A stretch of DNA of 16,791 nt from Oscillospiraceae bacterium (GTDB taxonomy: Bacteria > Bacillota > Clostridia > Oscillospirales > Ruminococcaceae): assembly GCA_016303235.1 (NCBI GenBank), contig JAEDMB010000031.1:1-16791 (forward strand), written 5' to 3'. A model generated the notes under the pieces. That model saw only the letters and a program-made list of their open reading frames with translations, had not been told where the DNA came from and searched no databases. This document shows positions 14,555 to 16,791 of this stretch, piece after piece. The translations under genes were made by a program, and so were the position numbers. Position 1 is the first letter of the stretch, and every line of letters begins with the position of its first letter.

Positions 14555-15081
14555 TCGGAATTTAAATAAGATTTCACGACCGATTCGACAAACTTTGAAA
14601 GCGTTGAATTAACTGTTTCAGCATTTTCATTTTTATATTTTATAGCAGTATGAAAAGAACCCTGAATCACAAATGTAAGCATCATCTGTTCCTGAACGGA
14701 CGAATCGCCTTTCAGAGTACGTTTTTTGATTTCCTGTTCTATCTTGTCAACAAGCTTTCCGGAACGTATATCCGAAAAGAGTATTGAAATTATTTCGTGT
14801 CTTTTATAAAAAGCCGTAACGATTTCCCTTGTAAGCTCCGAGGGCTTTTCAAGAATACTGTTAAGACATGTAAGCTCATTGAAAATTTCCTGAATTATAC
14901 TGTTTTCAATATCATCGGCAAGCTCATAAATATCAGAATAGTGAAGATAAAAAGTTGCTTTGTTTATCATAGCAATTTCTGAAAGTTCCCTGACGGTAAT
15001 TTTTTCAATCGGCTTTTTTTTCCTGAGTTCCATAAATGCATTTCTTATGCTCTGTTCAGTTTTCAATACTCTTAAATCCAT
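14551..15081 (-). CDS. TetR/AcrR-family transcriptional regulator
   Basis: This 176-aa regulator has an N-terminal TetR DNA-binding domain (about 7-55): TEQSIRNAFMELRKKKPIEKITV, then the helix-turn-helix VRELSEIAMINKATFYLHYSD, with the typical KATFYxHY recognition segment. The remaining helices (about 60-175) form the ligand and dimerisation part and carry no recognisable ligand signature. The overall shape resembles the TetR_C_7-type small regulators of Firmicutes. SD AAAGGA lies 7 bases from the ATG. It is divergent from the branching-enzyme gene across a 139-base gap that contains candidate operators, so it may control itself, that gene, or the downstream membrane protein/recD2 run. Confidence 0.93.
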   Translation of the reverse strand: MDLRVLKTEQSIRNAFMELRKKKPIEKITVRELSEIAMINKATFYLHYSDIYELADDIENSIIQEIFNELTCLNSILEKPSELTREIVTAFYKRHEIISILFSDIRSGKLVDKIEQEIKKRTLKGDSSVQEQMMLTFVIQGSFHTAIKYKNENAETVNSTLSKFVESVVKSYLNSD

Positions 15082-15095
15082 AAAAATCCTTTCTC

Positions 15096-15115
15096 GACAT
15101 TTTTTAAAAAACGTC
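15096..15115. repeat. 20-bp inverted repeat in the TetR gene leader
   Basis: GACATTTTTTAAAAAACGTC is a palindrome with 9 of 10 pairs matched (only the fourth pair fails). It lies between the candidate -10 box of the TetR-type gene and its SD, where a bound repressor would block the gene. Its length suits a TetR dimer site, so autoregulation is plausible. Confidence 0.55.
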
Positions 15116-15119
15116 TGTT

Positions 15120-15125
15120 ATTATA
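15120..15125 (-). promoter_or_regulatory. -10 box for the TetR-type gene
   Basis: On the minus strand this reads TATAAT, 38 bases before the ATG. The -35 region is poor: the nearest candidate, TTCAAC, is 20 bases away. It is a plausible but weak promoter. Confidence 0.45.
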
Positions 15126-15145
15126 CTGTTTTATATAATTGGGTG

Positions 15146-15174
15146 TTGAAAAATACGGGAAAATATATTATAAT
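15146..15174 (+). promoter_or_regulatory. Promoter of the branching-enzyme gene
   Basis: TTGAAA (15146-15151), a 17-base spacer and TATAAT (15169-15174) form a strong sigma-A-type promoter. The self-complementary octamer ATTATAAT covers the -10 box (15167-15174) and recurs 11 bases later (15178-15185), one helical turn away, at the expected transcription start. Confidence 0.85.
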
Positions 15175-15220
15175 ATGATTATAATATAATTATGAATTTT
15201 TGTCAACGGAGATGATAAAA

Positions 15221-16791
15221 GTGGATTTGAATGATTTTTACAGAGGTCTTTCGTTTACCGATTATGAATTTCTCGGAGCTAAAGTTTCAGAATCGGGTAC
15301 AACCTTCCGCACCTTTGCACCGAATGCCGTAAAAGTATCCGTTATAGGGGAGTTCAGCGAATGGAATGACGTTCCTATGGAAAAAATAAAAAACGGTCAG
15401 TTCTATGAATGTCATATTCCCGATGCCGTTGAAGGTATGATGTACAAGTACAGAATTTACCATACAAATACGGATTTTGTAGACCATTGCGACCCGTACG
15501 GATACGGAACGGAACTTCGCCCTGCTACCGCCTCAATAATAAGGGATTTGTCAAAATTTAAATTTGATGATAAAAAGTGGCTTGAAAAGCGTACGGACTG
15601 CCACGGTCAGCCCCTTAATATTTATGAAGTCCATCTCGGTTCGTGGAAAAAAAATCCCGATGATGAAGAAAACGGCTGGTATAATTACAGCGAAATTGCC
15701 GATATGCTTATTCCATACGTCAGGGAAAACGGATATAACTACATAGAATTTATGCCCCTTTGCGAACACCCCTGTGATGAATCCTGGGGCTATCAGAATA
15801 CATGCTTTTTCGCTCCTACTTCAAGATACGGAACTGCAACTCAGCTTATGGAGCTTGTAAACAAATGCCATAAGAATAACATAGGCGTTATTCTTGATTT
15901 CGTACCGGTTCACTTTGCAGTAGACGGATACGGTCTCGCAAACTATGACGGAACTCCCCTTTATGAATACCCTCACAATGCCGTTACCCATAGCGAATGG
16001 GGTAGCTATAACTTTATGCATTCAAGAGGCGAAGTAAGAAGTTTTCTCCAGTCATCAGCTAACTTCTGGCTTGATGTATTTCACTTTGACGGCATAAGAA
16101 TGGACGCTATAAGCCGTATTATTTACTGGCAGGGCAATCCCGACAGAGGTGTAAATAACAATGCTGTTGCGTTCATACGTGAAATGAATAAAAAGCTTAA
16201 GGAACTTCACCCGACAGCTATTCTCTGTGCAGAGGATTCAACAAATTACCTTATGATTACAAAACCCTATTCAGAGGGCGGACTTGCATTCGATTATAAA
16301 TGGGATATGGGCTGGATGAATGATACTCTTGACTATTTCCGGCAGTACCCCTGGATTCGTCCACAGGAATATCACAAGCTTACTTTTTCAATGATGTATT
16401 TCTATAATGAGCATTTTATACTTCCGCTTTCGCACGATGAAGTCGTTCACGGAAAGGCTACAATCGTTCAGAAAATGAACGGAGACTATGAACAGAAATT
16501 CCCTCAGGCGAGAGCGATGTATATGTATATGTACGCTCACCCCGGAAAAAAACTCAACTTTATGGGAAACGAATTTGCACAGATTCGTGAATGGGACGAA
16601 AAACGTGAACAGGACTGGGATTTGCTTAAATATCCGGTACACGATTCATTCCATAAATTTATGAAAGACCTTAACAAGCTCTATCTGAATACTCCCGCAT
16701 TTTATATGTGGGACGATGACCCTCAGGGTTTTGAATGGCTTGACTGTCATCAGGAAGAAAAATGCGTTTACGTTATGAAAAGAAAATGCCC
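15221..16791 (+). CDS. glgB: 1,4-alpha-glucan (glycogen) branching enzyme, 3' end off-window
   Basis: This enzyme makes alpha-1,6 branches in glycogen by cutting and transferring alpha-1,4 chains. The first 523 codons are present, with no internal stop noticed; the family usually has about 620-770 residues, so the C-terminal beta domain is missing only because the window ends. An N-terminal CBM48-like domain (about 20-105, FRTFAPNAVKVSVIGEFSEW) precedes the GH13 barrel. GH13 regions are ILDFVPVHF (region I), FDGIRMDA with nucleophile D295, CAEDST with acid/base E338, and SHDEVVHGK with D406. The GTG start follows SD GGAG by 9 bases; an in-frame ATG at 15212 overlaps the SD. It has its own promoter and faces away from the TetR-type gene. 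Whether other glg genes follow is not visible. Confidence 0.96.
   Translation, partial: MDLNDFYRGLSFTDYEFLGAKVSESGTTFRTFAPNAVKVSVIGEFSEWNDVPMEKIKNGQFYECHIPDAVEGMMYKYRIYHTNTDFVDHCDPYGYGTELRPATASIIRDLSKFKFDDKKWLEKRTDCHGQPLNIYEVHLGSWKKNPDDEENGWYNYSEIADMLIPYVRENGYNYIEFMPLCEHPCDESWGYQNTCFFAPTSRYGTATQLMELVNKCHKNNIGVILDFVPVHFAVDGYGLANYDGTPLYEYPHNAVTHSEWGSYNFMHSRGEVRSFLQSSANFWLDVFHFDGIRMDAISRIIYWQGNPDRGVNNNAVAFIREMNKKLKELHPTAILCAEDSTNYLMITKPYSEGGLAFDYKWDMGWMNDTLDYFRQYPWIRPQEYHKLTFSMMYFYNEHFILPLSHDEVVHGKATIVQKMNGDYEQKFPQARAMYMYMYAHPGKKLNFMGNEFAQIREWDEKREQDWDLLKYPVHDSFHKFMKDLNKLYLNTPAFYMWDDDPQGFEWLDCHQEEKCVYVMKRKC

Noticed and set aside
16388..16642. 84-aa minus-strand ORF inside the branching-enzyme gene
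   Set aside because: It overlaps catalytic region IV of glgB on the opposite strand; shadow frame.
1..16791. Mobile element, prophage, CRISPR or defence system
   Set aside because: No transposase, integrase, phage gene, regularly spaced repeats or recognisable defence domain was found in the reading frames or gaps examined.

Overview
The window is AT-rich, densely coded bacterial DNA with strong Shine-Dalgarno (SD) sequences (AGGAGG type), several sigma-A-like promoters with 16-18 bp spacers, and frequent TTG/GTG starts. This fits a low-GC Gram-positive bacterium. The long PRPP synthetase, LacI-like/GGDEF fusion, RecD2 and GH13 branching enzyme suggest a gut-type Clostridia member, perhaps a Ruminococcus relative. 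That placement is inference, not proven. No rRNA, tRNA, CRISPR array, insertion sequence or prophage gene was seen.

Layout. (1) 1-2257, minus strand: the first codons of an off-window gene, then an OmpR-type response regulator and its overlapping histidine kinase, closed by a terminator whose hairpin contains the kinase stop codon. (2) 2373-6740, plus strand: a near-consensus promoter with an 18-bp perfect palindrome over its -10 box drives a likely operon. It encodes a membrane-anchored c-di-GMP phosphodiesterase (degenerate GGDEF, intact EAL), a hemolysin III/PAQR-type membrane protein, 6-phosphofructokinase and an 85-aa very acidic orphan protein, and ends at a bidirectional terminator. 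(3) 6739-8533, minus strand: a pyrophosphatase and PRPP synthetase pair with its own promoter. (4) 8660-10710, plus strand: a monocistronic soluble fusion of a LacI/periplasmic-binding-protein-like ligand domain, without a helix-turn-helix, to a diguanylate cyclase with an intact GGDEF motif. (5) 10710-15081, minus strand: a TetR-type regulator, a 111-aa membrane-anchored protein of unknown function, the RecD2 helicase, an MreB-family actin homologue whose start overlaps recD2, and a 54-aa DUF3006-like protein. (6) 15146-16791, plus strand: a promoter and the first 523 codons of a glycogen branching enzyme, divergent from the TetR gene and cut by the right edge.

How the parts may work together. 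Two opposite c-di-GMP enzymes lie about 4 kb apart. The cyclase appears to sense a cytoplasmic small molecule, plausibly a sugar. The phosphodiesterase is the first gene of the phosphofructokinase operon. With the branching enzyme nearby, the window hints at a link between carbohydrate status, glycolysis and c-di-GMP; this is inference from domains and gene order. The rest is mostly housekeeping: pyrophosphate removal beside PRPP synthesis, DNA repair and cell shape. No clear defence or mobile system is present.
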